Below, in pieces: positions 38,699 through 48,379 of a stretch of DNA of 64,000 bases; the first letter of the stretch is position 1; each line of letters starts with the position of its first letter. The stretch comes from Candidatus Methylomicrobium oryzae. Lineage in GTDB: Bacteria > Pseudomonadota > Gammaproteobacteria > Methylococcales > Methylomonadaceae. Location: contig NZ_JAERVK010000008.1 of the NCBI RefSeq assembly GCF_016745425.1, positions 124,001-188,000 of the forward strand, given 5' to 3'. The position numbers were made by a program, and so were the translations under genes. The notes beneath the pieces were generated by a model. The model was given only the letters and a program-made list of their open reading frames with translations, made no database searches and had not been told where the DNA came from.

Positions 38699-38855
38699 GT
38701 TTTATTTTAAGTAACACTTAATCCCATGCTACTGTTTAGTAAAGTTAACCATATTACAAGTTCAACAGTAACATTATTTATACTCTTACAGGGCTTCAGA
38801 ATCCAGCCGAGCCCTTGAACGCCTGCCATGATCCGAGCATAAAAATATCACACTA

Positions 38856-38887
38856 AAAAAAGCCCTATGAATTACAGGGCTTTTTCA
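38856..38887 (-). terminator. Rho-independent terminator of ssb
   Basis: A stem with AGCCCT paired with AGGGCT around a short loop, with A-run on one side and T-run on the other (38856-38862 and 38882-38886), 30 bp past the ssb stop. It can work in both directions. Confidence 0.8.
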
Positions 38888-38916
38888 CATTTTTTACGTA
38901 TAGGCTCTTAGATTCT

Positions 38917-39399
38917 TCAGAACGGAATATCGTCGTCGAAGTCGTCGTAATTCGGCGGTGGCGGCGGCATTGAACCGGAAGGCATCGGCGCTTCCGACCT
39001 TGGAGACGAGGGCCTGCTCGGAGCCGCATAGCCCGATTGCGGCTGATCGCCAAAGTTTGCCGTGCCGCCGCTGCGGCTGTCGAGCATATGCATTTCTTCG
39101 GCGACGATTTCGGTCGTATAACGGTCCTGGCCGTCCTGGCCCTGCCATTTCTGGGTCCGAATACGTCCTTCGACATAAACCTGGCTGCCTTTTTTCAGAT
39201 ATTCCCCGGCCACTTCGGCCAGCCGGGCAAAGAACACCACGCGATGCCATTCCGTCTCTTCCTTGCGTTCATTGGTCTGCTTATCGCGCCACCTTCTGCT
39301 GGTAGCCAGACGAATCGTCGTCACCTGACCTCCGCTCGGCATGAAGCGGGCTTCGGGATCGGCTCCCAATCTTCCAATCAAAATAACCTTATTCAGCAT
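38917..39399 (-). CDS. ssb: Single-stranded DNA-binding protein
   Basis: SSB coats single-stranded DNA in replication and repair. The 160-residue protein has the N-terminal OB fold ([20 protein letters not shown], then [21 protein letters not shown]), a flexible Gly/Pro/Ser linker and the acidic tail DDFDDDIPF that recruits partner proteins. GGAGTAAGC precedes the ATG. It is divergent from dnaB, with which it works at the fork. Confidence 0.97.
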   Translation of the reverse strand: MLNKVILIGRLGADPEARFMPSGGQVTTIRLATSRRWRDKQTNERKEETEWHRVVFFARLAEVAGEYLKKGSQVYVEGRIRTQKWQGQDGQDRYTTEIVAEEMHMLDSRSGGTANFGDQPQSGYAAPSRPSSPRSEAPMPSGSMPPPPPNYDDFDDDIPF

Positions 39400-39600
39400 T
39401 GCTTACTCCAAAATGTTTTTCCTGATCCATCAAAGCCGCCGCTACCGAACCGGCTTCCGTCGATTGCCGGCCCATACCCCGCAACGAAAATCACCGATGC
39501 TCCAGTGTGTCGCGGCCAATTTTGATAAAATAGCAGTATATCAAATCGAGGGGCGCTTTTGCCTCACTTATCTAACCTACTCTTTTTCTCTCGCCATTAG

Positions 39601-40995
39601 ATGCCTGACAGCCTTACCTTTCCGCGCGACTACGCGCACGACTCTTTAAAAGTTCCGCCCAGTTCCATCCAGGCCGAACAGGCCGTACTGGGAGGCCTGA
39701 TGTTGGACAATCAGACCTGGGATTCGGTTGCCGACAAGGTGACCGCCGACGATTTCTACCGGAAGGACCACCGGCTGATCTTTCGGACGATCGAGAATCT
39801 GGCCGAAAAACAGATTCCTTTCGACGTGGTGACGATATCGGAAGCGCTGGAGGATATCGGCGAACTCGAAAATGCGGGCGGTCTGGCGTATCTGGGCATG
39901 CTCGCGAAGGATACGCCGAGCGCCGCGAACATCGTCAGCTACGCGAATATCGTCCGCGACCGCTCGGTGCTGCGGCAATTGATCCACGTCGGCACCGACA
40001 TTACGGATTCCTGTTTCAATACCGAAGGCCGCGACACCTCCGAACTGCTCGAAAACGCAGAACGCGAAGTGTTCAAGATCGCCGAACAGCGTCAGAAAGG
40101 CCAGAGCGGCTTCCAGCCGATCAAATCGCTGCTCGCGAAAGCGGTCGACCGGATCGAAGTGATGTTCGCGCAGGAAGGCTCGATCACCGGCGCGAGCACC
40201 GGCTTTACCGAACTCGACCGGCTGACCTCCGGCCTGCAGCCGGCGGATCTGATCATTGTCGCCGGAAGGCCGTCGATGGGTAAGACCACGATCGCGATGA
40301 ACATGGCCGAGAACATCGCGATCAAAAGCCGGATGCCGGTCGCGGTATTCAGTATGGAAATGCCGGGCGACGCGCTGGCAATGCGGATGATGTCCTCGCT
40401 CGGCCGGATCGATCAGAACAAGGTCCGTACCGGAAAACTCGAAGACGACGACTGGCCGCGGCTGACCTCAGCAATGAGCCTGCTCGCCGAAACCAAACTG
40501 TTCATCGATGATACGCCTGCACTGACACCGACCGAAGTGCGCTCGCGCGCACGCCGGCTGATGCGAGAACATGGGCAGATCGGGCTGATCGTGATCGACT
40601 ACCTGCAATTGATGCAGTCGCCGAGCAGCGGCGACAACCGGGTGCAGCAAATCTCGGACATCTCCCGCGGTCTAAAGGCGCTCGCGAAGGAACTGAACGT
40701 GCCGGTGATCGCCCTATCGCAGCTGAACCGCAACCTCGAACAGCGGCCGAACAAGCGGCCGGTGATGTCGGATCTCAGGGAGTCGGGCGCGATCGAGCAG
40801 GATGCCGACCTGATCATGTTCGTGTACCGCGACGAGGTCTACCACGAAGACAGCCCGGACAAAGGCATCGCGGAACTGATCATCGGCAAGCAGCGGAACG
40901 GCCCTTTGGGCACCGTACGGCTGACCTTCCTCGGCCAGTTTACCCGTTTCGAGAATTACGCGGGAACGCAGTATGACCAGGATTATTATGAATAA
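39601..40995 (+). CDS. dnaB: Replicative DNA helicase DnaB
   Basis: The hexameric fork helicase that unwinds DNA 5' to 3'. A 464-residue product with the N-terminal helical domain (SIQAEQAVLGGLMLD) and the RecA-like C-terminal domain: Walker A GRPSMGKTT, Walker B LIVIDYLQLM, and SQLNRNLEQRPNKRPVMSDL including the arginine-finger region. No intein is present. alr starts inside its last codons (overlap of 8 bases), so the two are co-transcribed. Confidence 0.97.
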   Translation: MPDSLTFPRDYAHDSLKVPPSSIQAEQAVLGGLMLDNQTWDSVADKVTADDFYRKDHRLIFRTIENLAEKQIPFDVVTISEALEDIGELENAGGLAYLGMLAKDTPSAANIVSYANIVRDRSVLRQLIHVGTDITDSCFNTEGRDTSELLENAEREVFKIAEQRQKGQSGFQPIKSLLAKAVDRIEVMFAQEGSITGASTGFTELDRLTSGLQPADLIIVAGRPSMGKTTIAMNMAENIAIKSRMPVAVFSMEMPGDALAMRMMSSLGRIDQNKVRTGKLEDDDWPRLTSAMSLLAETKLFIDDTPALTPTEVRSRARRLMREHGQIGLIVIDYLQLMQSPSSGDNRVQQISDISRGLKALAKELNVPVIALSQLNRNLEQRPNKRPVMSDLRESGAIEQDADLIMFVYRDEVYHEDSPDKGIAELIIGKQRNGPLGTVRLTFLGQFTRFENYAGTQYDQDYYE

Positions 40996-42097
40996 TCCGC
41001 TGATGCCTGCCGCCTATGCGGTTCTGAATACCGATGCGGTAAAAAATAACGTCTCCGTGGTGAGACGCCACGCGCCCGGCGCAAAAATCATGGCGGTGAT
41101 CAAGGCCAACGGCTACGGCCACGGCTTGCAGCGTATCGCCGAAGTGCTGACCGACGTCGACGCCTTCGCGGTTGCGCGCGGCGACGAAGGGATCCGGCTG
41201 CGAAAAGCCGGTTTCCGGCAACCGGTCACCGTGCTGGAAGGTTTCCGGAACAACGATGAGCTCGATCTCTTCCTATCCTACGGCCTCGACACGGTCGTCC
41301 ATTCGTTTCAACAGCTTGATATTCTCGAAAACCGCCCGGAAATCGGCAGGCTCGGCGTGTGGCTGAAGATCGACACCGGCATGAACCGGCTCGGCTTTCG
41401 GCCCGCTGATTTCGGCCAAGTCCATCAACGGTTGCGACAATGCCGACTCGTCAAAGGCCCAATCCGTTTCATGACGCATCTGGCCAATGCGGACGACAAA
41501 ACCGATGTAAAAACCCTTCAACAAATCGCTTTATTCAACGAGACGCTTGCAGGCTGTCCGGGCGAACGCAGCATCGCCAACTCGGCCGGCATTCTGGGCT
41601 GGAAGGATGCCTTAACCGACTGGGTACGGCCCGGCGTAATGCTCTACGGGATTTCACCGTTTCCGTCCCAGACCGGCAGGCAAATCGGCCTGCAGCCGGT
41701 GATGGGCCTCTATTCGCAGTTGATCGCCGTCAAGCCGGTGTACAAAGGCGAAACGGTCGGCTACAGCGGCACCTGGCGCTGTCCCGAATCGACGCTCTTA
41801 GGCGTGATCGCGGTCGGTTACGGCGACGGCTATCCGCGCTATGCCAGGAACGGCACGCCGGTGCTGGTCAACGGCCGCCGCGCGCCGCTGATCGGGCGCG
41901 TGTCAATGGATATGATTACGGTGGATCTGGCTTCACAGCCGAACGCCCGGCCGGGCGATCCGGTGACTTTATGGAACGACGACCTGCCGGTCGAGGAAAT
42001 CGCTCAGTGCGCAGACACGATCCCTTACACGCTGGTGTGCGGGATTACTCAGCGGGTACAGATCATCGAGCGGGAACTCGAGCCGGTGACATGCTAA
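40988..42097 (+). CDS. alr: Alanine racemase
   Basis: PLP-dependent racemase supplying D-alanine for peptidoglycan. The 369-residue protein has the PLP lysine in AVIKANGYGHG (K39), the tyrosine motif VGYSGTWRC of the second catalytic residue, and the RVSMDMITVDL block near the C-terminus. Start chosen at ATG 40988 with AGGA six bases before; the ATG at 40973 would add five residues. The dnaB-alr overlap is a known gammaproteobacterial arrangement. Its stop is followed after two bases by a REP unit. Confidence 0.95.
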   Translation: MNNPLMPAAYAVLNTDAVKNNVSVVRRHAPGAKIMAVIKANGYGHGLQRIAEVLTDVDAFAVARGDEGIRLRKAGFRQPVTVLEGFRNNDELDLFLSYGLDTVVHSFQQLDILENRPEIGRLGVWLKIDTGMNRLGFRPADFGQVHQRLRQCRLVKGPIRFMTHLANADDKTDVKTLQQIALFNETLAGCPGERSIANSAGILGWKDALTDWVRPGVMLYGISPFPSQTGRQIGLQPVMGLYSQLIAVKPVYKGETVGYSGTWRCPESTLLGVIAVGYGDGYPRYARNGTPVLVNGRRAPLIGRVSMDMITVDLASQPNARPGDPVTLWNDDLPVEEIAQCADTIPYTLVCGITQRVQIIERELEPVTC

Positions 42098-42099
42098 TC

Positions 42100-42383
42100 G
42101 TAGGGTACGCTGTGCGTACCAAGAGAGATAAAGGAGAATACCGATTCAAGGTACGCACTCGGCAATTGCTCCTGCATTGCCTACCTCCTGCCTCCCTGCA
42201 GTCGTCGGCAATTGCTCCTGCATTGCCCTCGATCGCGTGTTCCCGACGCGATCTACCTCCCCCATCCGTGGGGTCGTCGATCGCGTGTTCCCGACGCGAT
42301 CTACCTCGCCCTTCCTTGGGCTCGTACCTCTGTCCATAGACCACCCTTTCGTGGTGGCATCCATGCTGTCGAGCGTACCCTAT
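42100..42383. repeat. Composite repeat region between alr and the aminotransferase gene
   Basis: It opens with a REP unit (GTAGGGTACGCTG, 42100-42120) and closes with a partial inverted copy (GCGTACCCTAT, 42373-42383). In between are two direct repeats: CGGCAATTGCTCCTGCATTG at 42160 and 42206 (period 46), and CGATCGCGTGTTCCCGACGC at 42230 and 42278 (period 48). Then comes the 60-bp block 42307-42366, 59/60 identical to 2895-2954. No coding capacity. It looks like nested insertions of several repeat families. Confidence 0.6.
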
Positions 42384-42415
42384 AGGTTTCATGAGTAAAC
42401 ACTCCGGTTTTATGT

Positions 42416-43543
42416 ATGCATCATCCCGAATTTCCGTTAGTTGAAGACCTGATCTATTTCAATCATGCCGCGGTCGCGCCCTGGCCGGACCGGACCCGCA
42501 AGGCGGTGGTCGAGTTCGCCGAACAGAACGCCCGCTACGGCGCGGCGTTTTATCCCGACTGGCTCCGGAAAGAAACGCATTTACGCGAACAGTTGCAGGC
42601 GCTGATCAACGCACCGAGCCCGGACGACATCGCCTTGGTCAAAAATACCTCCGAAGCGCTGTCGTTTGTTGCTTACGGCCTGGACTGGCAGGCCGGCGAC
42701 AATATCGTGACCAGTAACGAGGAGTTTCCGTCGAACCGACTGCCGTGGGAATCGCTGGCTGCACAGGGCGTCGAATTGCGTCAGGCCGATTTGCATGCCG
42801 CCGCCACGCCGGAAGAGTCGCTGTTCGCGTTGGTCGACCGCAACACCCGCCTGCTGACGGTCAGTTCGATCCAGTTCGCGACGGGCCTCCGGCTCGATAT
42901 CGAAAGGATCGGCGGATTCTGCAAACGGCGCGGTATCCTGTTCTGCGTCGATGCGATCCAGAGTATCGGCGCGGTGCGCTTCGATGTGCAGGCTTGTCAG
43001 GCGGATTTTGTAATGGCCGACGGCCATAAATGGCTATTCGGTCCGGAAGGTCTCGGGGTTTTCTATACGATGCCGGAAGCGCGGGATCGGCTCAAGCTGA
43101 CGCAGTTCGGCTGGCACATGATGAAGGATACGCACAATTACGAAAACAAGCCCTGGACGATACATCCAACTGCCCGCCGCTTCGAGTGCGGCAGCCCGAA
43201 CATGCTGAGTATCCATGCCTTGTCCGCCAGCGTCTCGTTGCTGCTCGAAATTGGGATGGAAAAGATCGAAACCCTGCTGCTCGAACGGATGAATTATCTG
43301 CGGGAACGAATGGAACGGCATCCCGAACTGGAATTACTGTCCCCTGCCCCGTCGGCGTTAAAGTCGGGTATCGCAGTATTCAGACATCAAAAGATTCCGA
43401 ATCCGGCGCTTTATGAATACCTGATGCAGCAAAAAGTGATTTGCGCCCTGCGCGGGGCGGGCATCCGCTTCTCGCCGCATTTTTACAACACTCCGGATCA
43501 GATCGACCGGGCGCTGGCCATCATCGACCGCTATCCGGCCTGA
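42416..43543 (+). CDS. Class V aminotransferase (cysteine desulfurase-like)
   Basis: A 375-residue PLP enzyme of fold type I. The N-terminus reads EDLIYFNHAAVAPWP, as in isopenicillin-N-epimerase/CsdA-like members. The PLP lysine is in ADGHKWLFGPEG and DAIQSIGAVRFDVQ carries the cofactor aspartate. I see no exposed cysteine loop of the NifS/IscS kind, and C-terminal VICALRGAGIRFSPHFYNT is the common ending. The substrate is not told: it may be a lyase, desulfurase or aminotransferase. It stands alone, with repeats on both sides. Confidence 0.8.
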   Translation: MHHPEFPLVEDLIYFNHAAVAPWPDRTRKAVVEFAEQNARYGAAFYPDWLRKETHLREQLQALINAPSPDDIALVKNTSEALSFVAYGLDWQAGDNIVTSNEEFPSNRLPWESLAAQGVELRQADLHAAATPEESLFALVDRNTRLLTVSSIQFATGLRLDIERIGGFCKRRGILFCVDAIQSIGAVRFDVQACQADFVMADGHKWLFGPEGLGVFYTMPEARDRLKLTQFGWHMMKDTHNYENKPWTIHPTARRFECGSPNMLSIHALSASVSLLLEIGMEKIETLLLERMNYLRERMERHPELELLSPAPSALKSGIAVFRHQKIPNPALYEYLMQQKVICALRGAGIRFSPHFYNTPDQIDRALAIIDRYPA

Positions 43544-43547
43544 CCGG

Positions 43548-43655
43548 CTTAGGATTTGGCTCTAAATAACTTCCCGGCCCAAGACCTGCCGGGTTTTAAA
43601 AACCCGGCAGGTCTACCCTCCATACCCGGAAGTTAATATCGGCCAGATCCTTAGG
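43548..43655. repeat. ~105-bp dispersed palindromic element, copy 2
   Basis: Inverted ends CTTAGGATTTGGC and its imperfect complement (GCCAGATCCTTAGG), with core palindrome ACCTGCCGGGTTTTAAAAAC through 43612. It aligns end to end with the element at 34254-34354 in the opposite orientation. It begins 4 bases after the aminotransferase stop. Confidence 0.65.
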
Positions 43656-43672
43656 GCATCGCCATCCAGCCG

Positions 43673-44383
43673 CTACCGTTCCGTGCAATAACCGTAAAAC
43701 CGTTTCAGCAGCGCATTTGCGGCCTCGGTATCGGCTATCGCGGCCTTTAACGCGGCAACGTCTCGGTCTTGTTCATGCTGCGCGGCGGTATGTTCGTCAA
43801 CATAACTGCGTATGACCTCCGCGGTAAATTCGGGATGGAATTGGACTCCCCAGGCGCATTCTCCCACCCGAAACGCCTGATGCGCTTCGTAGGCGTTGCC
43901 CGCCAGATGCAAGGCGCTCGCCGGCAGCCGCCTCACCGATTGCGCATGGGTGACATGCGCGGTAAACCGGCCCGGCAAATAGCCGAGCAAAGGATCCCGT
44001 TTTCCTTCTTCGGTCAATTCGATCGCGACGGTGCCGATTTCCCGACCTTCGGGATGATAATCGACATGGCCGCCCATCGCCTGCGCCAGGAGTTGATGGC
44101 CGAAGCAGACTCCCAGCAAAGGAACCGCCTCGCTTACCGCTTCCCGTACCCAGACAGCCAGGGACTGCATCCATCCGGACTGATCGGTCACCATCGCGGG
44201 CGAGCCGGTAATGATCGCCCCGGATAAAGTTTCCGGCAACGGCAACGCTTCGCCTCCTGCAACGTCCATCACCGGCACACCGGACAGGCCGCAGCCTTCG
44301 CTTATCCAGTCTTCGAAATCGCCGAAGCGCTGCCGAATGGGCAACAATGTCGAGCCGGTTTTGATGATGACGAAAGATTTCAA
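43673..44383 (-). CDS. Class I glutamine amidotransferase-like protein
   Basis: A stand-alone amidotransferase domain of about 236 residues, akin to the GMP synthase glutaminase. The nucleophile motif is LLGVCFGHQLLAQAMGG, and the catalytic histidine and glutamate lie in GVQFHPEF. The oxyanion region AIITGSPAMVTD is present. The chosen start is a TTG at 44383 (LKSFVIIKTGST), which matches the family; the frame remains open 23 codons further up. Members hydrolyse gamma-glutamyl compounds or act as glutaminase; the substrate is unknown. Confidence 0.82.
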   Translation of the reverse strand: MKSFVIIKTGSTLLPIRQRFGDFEDWISEGCGLSGVPVMDVAGGEALPLPETLSGAIITGSPAMVTDQSGWMQSLAVWVREAVSEAVPLLGVCFGHQLLAQAMGGHVDYHPEGREIGTVAIELTEEGKRDPLLGYLPGRFTAHVTHAQSVRRLPASALHLAGNAYEAHQAFRVGECAWGVQFHPEFTAEVIRSYVDEHTAAQHEQDRDVAALKAAIADTEAANALLKRFYGYCTER

Positions 44384-44683
44384 ATGATATAGCCGGAATT
44401 TTAAACTAGACTTAAAGGTTATCACGACGCGCAACCGATCGGCATCGGGCACACCGATTGCCGCGTCCGATACGTCGGAAACTTATAGGCATTATACCCT
44501 GCCGGGCGGCTTTCAGGGAGGGTGCAGCAAGCGGGGATGCTGTGCCGGCCGGGGCATCAAACGAGGCGACCACGGTAAAGCCGACGTCTTGCTGCATGGA
44601 CGCCGGTTTCGCCCTCTTCCGTTAGACAGCCTGATAAGGCGATAAGCGCTTCTTAAAATATTTCGGCTCATTACCGGGACACG

Positions 44684-47014
44684 ATGAAATACAAGATACC
44701 TCTATTTCTGGCTATAGCGCTTGTACTGGCGGATATCTTCTATGCCCTCGCCGCTCATTATTGGCAACGGCTCGACTACGGTCTTCCGCTGTTGGCGATA
44801 AACGGCCTGTTCGGCTTCTATACCGCCGCCCTCCATGGGTTGGCGGAAAAACGTTTCCAGTCGACAACCAAACTGCCTCTACCTGTCGCTACGGAAGTGT
44901 CCAGCCTGCAATTTTCCGATCAGATGCTGGTTCGCCATTTCTCCGATTTGCTGTGCCTGAAAGACAAGGACGGCCGCTGGCTGGCCGCATCGGATGACTA
45001 TCTGGCCGGGTTGGGATTGGAGGGAACCGACTATTTCGGAAAAACCGATTTCGAACTGGCGCAAAAAGCCGACTGTGACGTATCGGCATTAAAAAACGGC
45101 GCGGCCGAGGATAAAAAGTGCTGGGAACGGGGCGAGCCGACTCGGACGCTCAGACACTCTTCTTCCGAATTGGCCCTGGAAGAAACGCGCACGCCCGTGT
45201 TCGATCTCGCCCAAAAGCCTTTCCGGATGGTCATTACCGGCAGACCGGCCAGCGAATTCGATAAGAATCGGACCCGGCTCGAATGGCTCGAACGGGCGCT
45301 GCATGGCTCCCATATCGCTTATGCGCAGATCGACCGGCATTTCCGCCTGCTCGACAGCAACCTGGCTTTCAGCGAACTCACCGGCTACCCGCCGGACGAA
45401 TTGGCCGGCAAAAGCCTCGCGCTGATTATCGGAGACTCCGCAGCAGACGACTCGCTGCCGTCGCCGGAGAATTCATTTAATCTGGACCAAGCCGAACATG
45501 GCAATCGCAGCGTATGGACCGTCGAGTGCCGGCACAAACAAGGCCATCGCTTTCCCGCCCGGCTTGAAACCACCGCAATTCGGGCCGGGGAGAACGAAAT
45601 CCGTTATTTTGCCGGCCTGACCGATATTTCGGAGCAAAAACGACTCGAAAATCAGCTCAAGCTGATCTCGCACCATGACGATCTGACCGGCCTCACCAAT
45701 CGCCCGTTGTTCTTCGAACGCCTGGAACAATTCCTCTCGACGTCGGGCCGCTATCAACTGCACGCGGTCGTTCTGTACATCAATCTTGACCGCTTTAAAG
45801 CGGTCAACGAATCGATGGGGCACGCCGCGGGCGATGAATTGCTGAAACAGGCCGGGAAGAGACTCAGCGAAATCACGCGCAAAAGCGACGTCGTGGCCCG
45901 ACTGAGCGGCGATGAATTTGCCGTTCTGCTCCTGAACGACAAAGACCGGGACCGGGCCATCTATGCCGTATCGATGATCGCGAAGAAAATCATCCGGTAT
46001 TTGTCCGAAGCTTTCCATATCCAGAGCAAAGAGATTTTCATCAGTGTCAGTATCGGCATCGCGATTTTTCCCGAAGACGGCACCCGTCCCGAAACCTTGC
46101 TGAAGAACGCGGACACCGCAATGAAAGAGGCCAAACAGACCGGCCGCAACAACTACCAGTTCTACCGCAAAGAATATACAGCCGCCACCGAAGACCGGTT
46201 ATCGATGGAAATGAATCTGCGCCGGGCAATTGCCAAAAACGAACTACAGTTGTATTACCAGCCGCAATACCTGGCGAAGGAAAGGCAGCTCTGCGGCGCG
46301 GAAGTATTGATTCGCTGGTTCCAGCCAACCCTCAGCGGCGAGATCAAAATGGTACCGCCAAATCTTTTCATTCCGGTTGCGGAAGAATCGGGGCTGATCG
46401 TGGAAATTGGTAAATGGATTTTAAGAACGGCCTGCGAACAAAGCAAAAGCTGGCAGGATGAAGGCATTTTCTTGCCGCGGACCGCGGTCAATATCTCGGC
46501 TCGGCAGTTCACCGACCCCGATTTTTTGCAAATCGTCGAAGAAGCGCTGCACGACAGCGGCCTCGCGCCCGAATACCTGGAGTTGGAGATTACCGAATCA
46601 ACGCTGGTCGGCGACGTCAAACGGATTGAGTTACAACTGAAGCGCCTGAAAAAAATGGGCATTCACATTGCCCTGGACGATTTCGGCACCGGCTATTCGT
46701 CGCTGTCCTATCTGAAAAATTTTCCGGTCGATATACTCAAAATCGATCAGTCGTTCGTTCGGGAAATGACGCACGACTCCCGCGATGCGAATATCGCCCG
46801 CGCGATCATCGAAATGGGACACTCGCTGGGACAGCAGATTGTCGCGGAAGGCGTTGAAACCGAAGATCAGCTCCGTTATCTGGCGAACCGCGAGTGCGAC
46901 ATCATTCAGGGCTATTTTTTCAGTCCGCCGCTGCCCAACTACAAAATGACCGACCTGTTGCGCCAGCAAAAAGACAATATCGGCAAGATGGAAATGAAAT
47001 GTCTGATTAGCTGA
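44684..47014 (+). CDS. Membrane-attached PAS-GGDEF-EAL cyclic-di-GMP protein
   Basis: A 776-residue signalling protein. Two hydrophobic helices at residues 4-25 and about 33-50 anchor it. Two PAS-like segments follow (about 85-190, with LCLKDKDGRWLAASDDYLAG, and 205-325). The diguanylate cyclase domain has the active-site loop SGDEF in place of GGDEF, which is often still active. The phosphodiesterase domain starts around 510 with EVLIRW in place of EAL, while DDFGTGYSSLSYLKNFPVD and the later glutamates are kept. I expect the EAL side to be active or GTP-regulated, but activity is not decided by sequence. It controls c-di-GMP in response to a PAS ligand. Confidence 0.92.
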   Translation: MKYKIPLFLAIALVLADIFYALAAHYWQRLDYGLPLLAINGLFGFYTAALHGLAEKRFQSTTKLPLPVATEVSSLQFSDQMLVRHFSDLLCLKDKDGRWLAASDDYLAGLGLEGTDYFGKTDFELAQKADCDVSALKNGAAEDKKCWERGEPTRTLRHSSSELALEETRTPVFDLAQKPFRMVITGRPASEFDKNRTRLEWLERALHGSHIAYAQIDRHFRLLDSNLAFSELTGYPPDELAGKSLALIIGDSAADDSLPSPENSFNLDQAEHGNRSVWTVECRHKQGHRFPARLETTAIRAGENEIRYFAGLTDISEQKRLENQLKLISHHDDLTGLTNRPLFFERLEQFLSTSGRYQLHAVVLYINLDRFKAVNESMGHAAGDELLKQAGKRLSEITRKSDVVARLSGDEFAVLLLNDKDRDRAIYAVSMIAKKIIRYLSEAFHIQSKEIFISVSIGIAIFPEDGTRPETLLKNADTAMKEAKQTGRNNYQFYRKEYTAATEDRLSMEMNLRRAIAKNELQLYYQPQYLAKERQLCGAEVLIRWFQPTLSGEIKMVPPNLFIPVAEESGLIVEIGKWILRTACEQSKSWQDEGIFLPRTAVNISARQFTDPDFLQIVEEALHDSGLAPEYLELEITESTLVGDVKRIELQLKRLKKMGIHIALDDFGTGYSSLSYLKNFPVDILKIDQSFVREMTHDSRDANIARAIIEMGHSLGQQIVAEGVETEDQLRYLANRECDIIQGYFFSPPLPNYKMTDLLRQQKDNIGKMEMKCLIS

Positions 47015-47234
47015 AATCCGGCAAGAAACCATAAGCTTCTCACTGTTCAGCTTGCGCTTTGCGCCTTCGCCTCATCGATTCCCGAAGCGGAGAACTTACC
47101 TCCTTCAAAATCAATCCGCCCGGCGGCATCGTACGTAGGACGCTACGAAGACCGCAAGTGCAATGCGCCCCCGTTTCTCAGAAGCCAATAACCGAACCGG
47201 CCTGTAGCCGAAGGACTGCCATTCACCAAGCCGA

Positions 47235-48137
47235 TCAGTCGGTATCATCGATCTCGAAGAATATCCACCGGATGCGGTTGTGCGTTTGCTTGATCTCGCT
47301 TTCCATCCGGTTGATTTGCTGAACCGCGTCCCTGACCGCCATTTCCGGCTCCAGCTCAGCCTTGACAGTGAGCATCACCGCATTGCCGTGATCGATCGCC
47401 CACAGATTCAACACCCGGCGCACGCCGGGTTGTTGTTCGAGATACCGTTCGACGGCATCCCGAACCTCTTCGACCGTTTCGCCGATCAATAACGAATGTA
47501 CTTCCCTGCCTATCGCGGCGGCAACCGTCACCAATAAGCAGCCGATCAGCATCGACCCCACTGCGTCATAGGCGGTGTCGCCGGTGATCATCGTCAGGCC
47601 CAGCATCACCAGGGCGATGGACAGCCCGGCGAGCGCGGCAACGTCTTCGCCGGTCACCACCATCAGCTCGGGCGAATGGGTTTCCCGAAACCATTGCCAT
47701 AAGGAACGCCCGCCCTTTTCCTCCGCCATCGCGTTCAGCGCACCTTTCAGGGAAAAAGTTTCCAGGCCGATCGCAATCAATAGAATCAACAAGGCAATGC
47801 CTGCATTTTCGACTTCGTGCGGATGCATGTAACGCAGCCAGCCTTCATAAATCGAAAATAGCCCGCCCACGGAGAATAACACGATCGCCACCATCATCGA
47901 CCAGATGTAGGATTCGCGCCCGAATCCCATCGGATGCTTGCGCGTCGGTTTCTTTTGCGAACGTATCATGCCGATCAGCAGCAACACCTGGTTACCGCAA
48001 TCGGCAAACGAATGAATTGCCTCGGCCAGCAACGAGCCTGATCCGGTCCACACGGCCGCGCCGGTTTTTGTAGCGGCTATGCCGAGGTTAGCGGCAAAAG
48101 CGTAAAGAATCGCCTTGGTTGAATGGGTATTGGTCAT
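47235..48137 (-). CDS. Cation diffusion facilitator family transporter
   Basis: A 300-residue inner-membrane transporter of the CDF family. The metal-site motif of helix II is HSFADCGNQ (the usual HSxxD), and the helix V site is in DVAALAGLSIALV. Six membrane helices are predicted over the first 210 residues. A cytoplasmic C-terminal domain follows (VRRVLNLWAIDHGNAVMLTVKAELE). It exports Zn2+, Fe2+, Co2+ or Mn2+ by exchange with protons; the metal is not resolved. The gene stands alone and is convergent with the GGDEF-EAL gene. Confidence 0.9.
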   Translation of the reverse strand: MTNTHSTKAILYAFAANLGIAATKTGAAVWTGSGSLLAEAIHSFADCGNQVLLLIGMIRSQKKPTRKHPMGFGRESYIWSMMVAIVLFSVGGLFSIYEGWLRYMHPHEVENAGIALLILLIAIGLETFSLKGALNAMAEEKGGRSLWQWFRETHSPELMVVTGEDVAALAGLSIALVMLGLTMITGDTAYDAVGSMLIGCLLVTVAAAIGREVHSLLIGETVEEVRDAVERYLEQQPGVRRVLNLWAIDHGNAVMLTVKAELEPEMAVRDAVQQINRMESEIKQTHNRIRWIFFEIDDTD

Positions 48138-48334
48138 GATCGTCTACCAGATTGAATGATGCTATCCCGTTTAATGGGCAAAGTCTGCCTCATAAATCAC
48201 GGTGTTATTCACAAAATGAGTTTGCTAGAACAGTATCTTACCGAAAAAGGGGGCGCGATCGTCTGGCTTTTGTTTTCCCGAATTCAAGTTAAATTGATTT
48301 TATCGTTAGCTTTGTTAATATTGCTAAATTAGTT

Positions 48335-48353
48335 TCTATTATCAGATAATATT
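48335..48353. promoter_or_regulatory. Palindromic A+T motif upstream of the tus-like gene
   Basis: TCTATTATCAGATAATATT lies 27 bp upstream of the tus-like start codon. The same 19 bases occur at 62091-62109 in the nadK-hrcA gap, and a related palindrome (CTATTATATGATAATAG) lies downstream of the gene at 49474. It could be an operator or a protein-binding site; no protein is assigned. Confidence 0.35.
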
Positions 48354-48379
48354 AAAATATAAAGCCCTGAGGTAATGTA

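Noticed and set aside
42160-42310. CRISPR array
   Set aside because: Only two units of each of two different repeats, with no regular spacers and no cas genes.
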